DNA from: Clostridiales bacterium
GTDB lineage: Bacteria; Bacillota; Clostridia; Christensenellales; Pumilibacteraceae
Assembly (NCBI GenBank): GCA_029069015.1
Contig: JAIEBL010000207.1
Location: forward strand, 1 to 5,981
Length of the DNA: 5,981 bases
Reading direction: 5' to 3'
Shown: piece by piece, positions 5,963-5,981 of the stretch
How positions within the stretch are numbered: position 1 is the stretch's first letter
How the letters are laid out: each line of letters begins with the position of its first letter
The notes under the pieces: model-generated
Seen by the model: only the letters and a program-made list of their open reading frames with translations
Told to the model about the DNA's origin: nothing
The model's database searches: none
Made by a program: the position numbers and the translations under genes

Positions 5963-5981
5963 TTAGATTCCTCCCATGATC
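5963..5981 (-). CDS. Possible 3' end of the upstream gene (spoVAC by gene order)
   Basis: Only 20 bases lie upstream of spoVAD. One minus-strand frame reads Ile-Met-Gly-Gly-Ile and stops with TAA at 5963-5965, one base before the spoVAD ATG. Another frame stops with TGA at 5958-5960, overlapping the ATG. Either could be the end of spoVAC, which commonly precedes spoVAD. The fragment is too short to recognise as a protein, so the call rests on gene order alone. Confidence 0.25.
5969..5975 (-). promoter_or_regulatory. Ribosome binding site that fixes the spoVAD start
   Basis: GGGAGGA stands seven bases upstream of the ATG at 5961. It is a near-perfect Shine-Dalgarno sequence and is the main reason to accept the long SpoVAD N-terminus. 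Confidence 0.8.

Noticed and set aside
1..5981. CRISPR array, insertion sequence, tRNA, toxin-antitoxin pair or defence system
   Set aside because: No regularly spaced repeats, terminal inverted repeats, transposase motifs or tRNA cloverleaf were seen; all space is taken by recognised genes and the pheS leader.

Overview
The window comes from an endospore-forming member of the Firmicutes, most likely an uncultured or poorly characterised Clostridia lineage. The evidence is the pair of spoVA genes (spoVAD, spoVAE), the sporulation gene yunB, and a T-box leader on pheS, a regulatory device typical of Firmicutes. Base composition is close to balanced by eye. I cannot name a genus from the sequence alone.

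All confident genes lie on the minus strand, so the region reads from right to left. At the right edge, the last few bases upstream of spoVAD probably hold the end of another gene (spoVAC by the usual gene order). Then come spoVAD (5961-4882), spoVAE of the SpoVAEb type (4879-4505), yunB (4464-3805), a 373-base non-coding stretch, pheS (3431-2409) and pheT (2395-14). Every gene has a stop and a supportable start. Coding density is high outside the leader.

The two halves have different roles. SpoVAD and SpoVAE belong to the SpoVA machinery, which moves dipicolinic acid (DPA) into the forespore during sporulation and out again during germination. YunB is a membrane-anchored sporulation protein whose homologues are made in the mother cell. 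PheS and PheT are the alpha and beta subunits of phenylalanyl-tRNA synthetase, a housekeeping enzyme.

The non-coding stretch is the best-resolved regulatory part. It holds an inverted repeat, an extended -10 sigma-A type promoter, a full T-box leader (stem I with a candidate UUC specifier, stem II, stem III, antiterminator) and an intrinsic terminator that shares a strand with the antiterminator. This predicts that uncharged tRNA-Phe switches pheST on.

I see no mobile element, CRISPR array, tRNA, rRNA or novel defence-like system. The points worth a second look are the unusual yunB start, the compartment mismatch between spoVA and yunB, the lack of a clear terminator between yunB and the T-box unit, and a longer than usual SpoVAD N-terminus.
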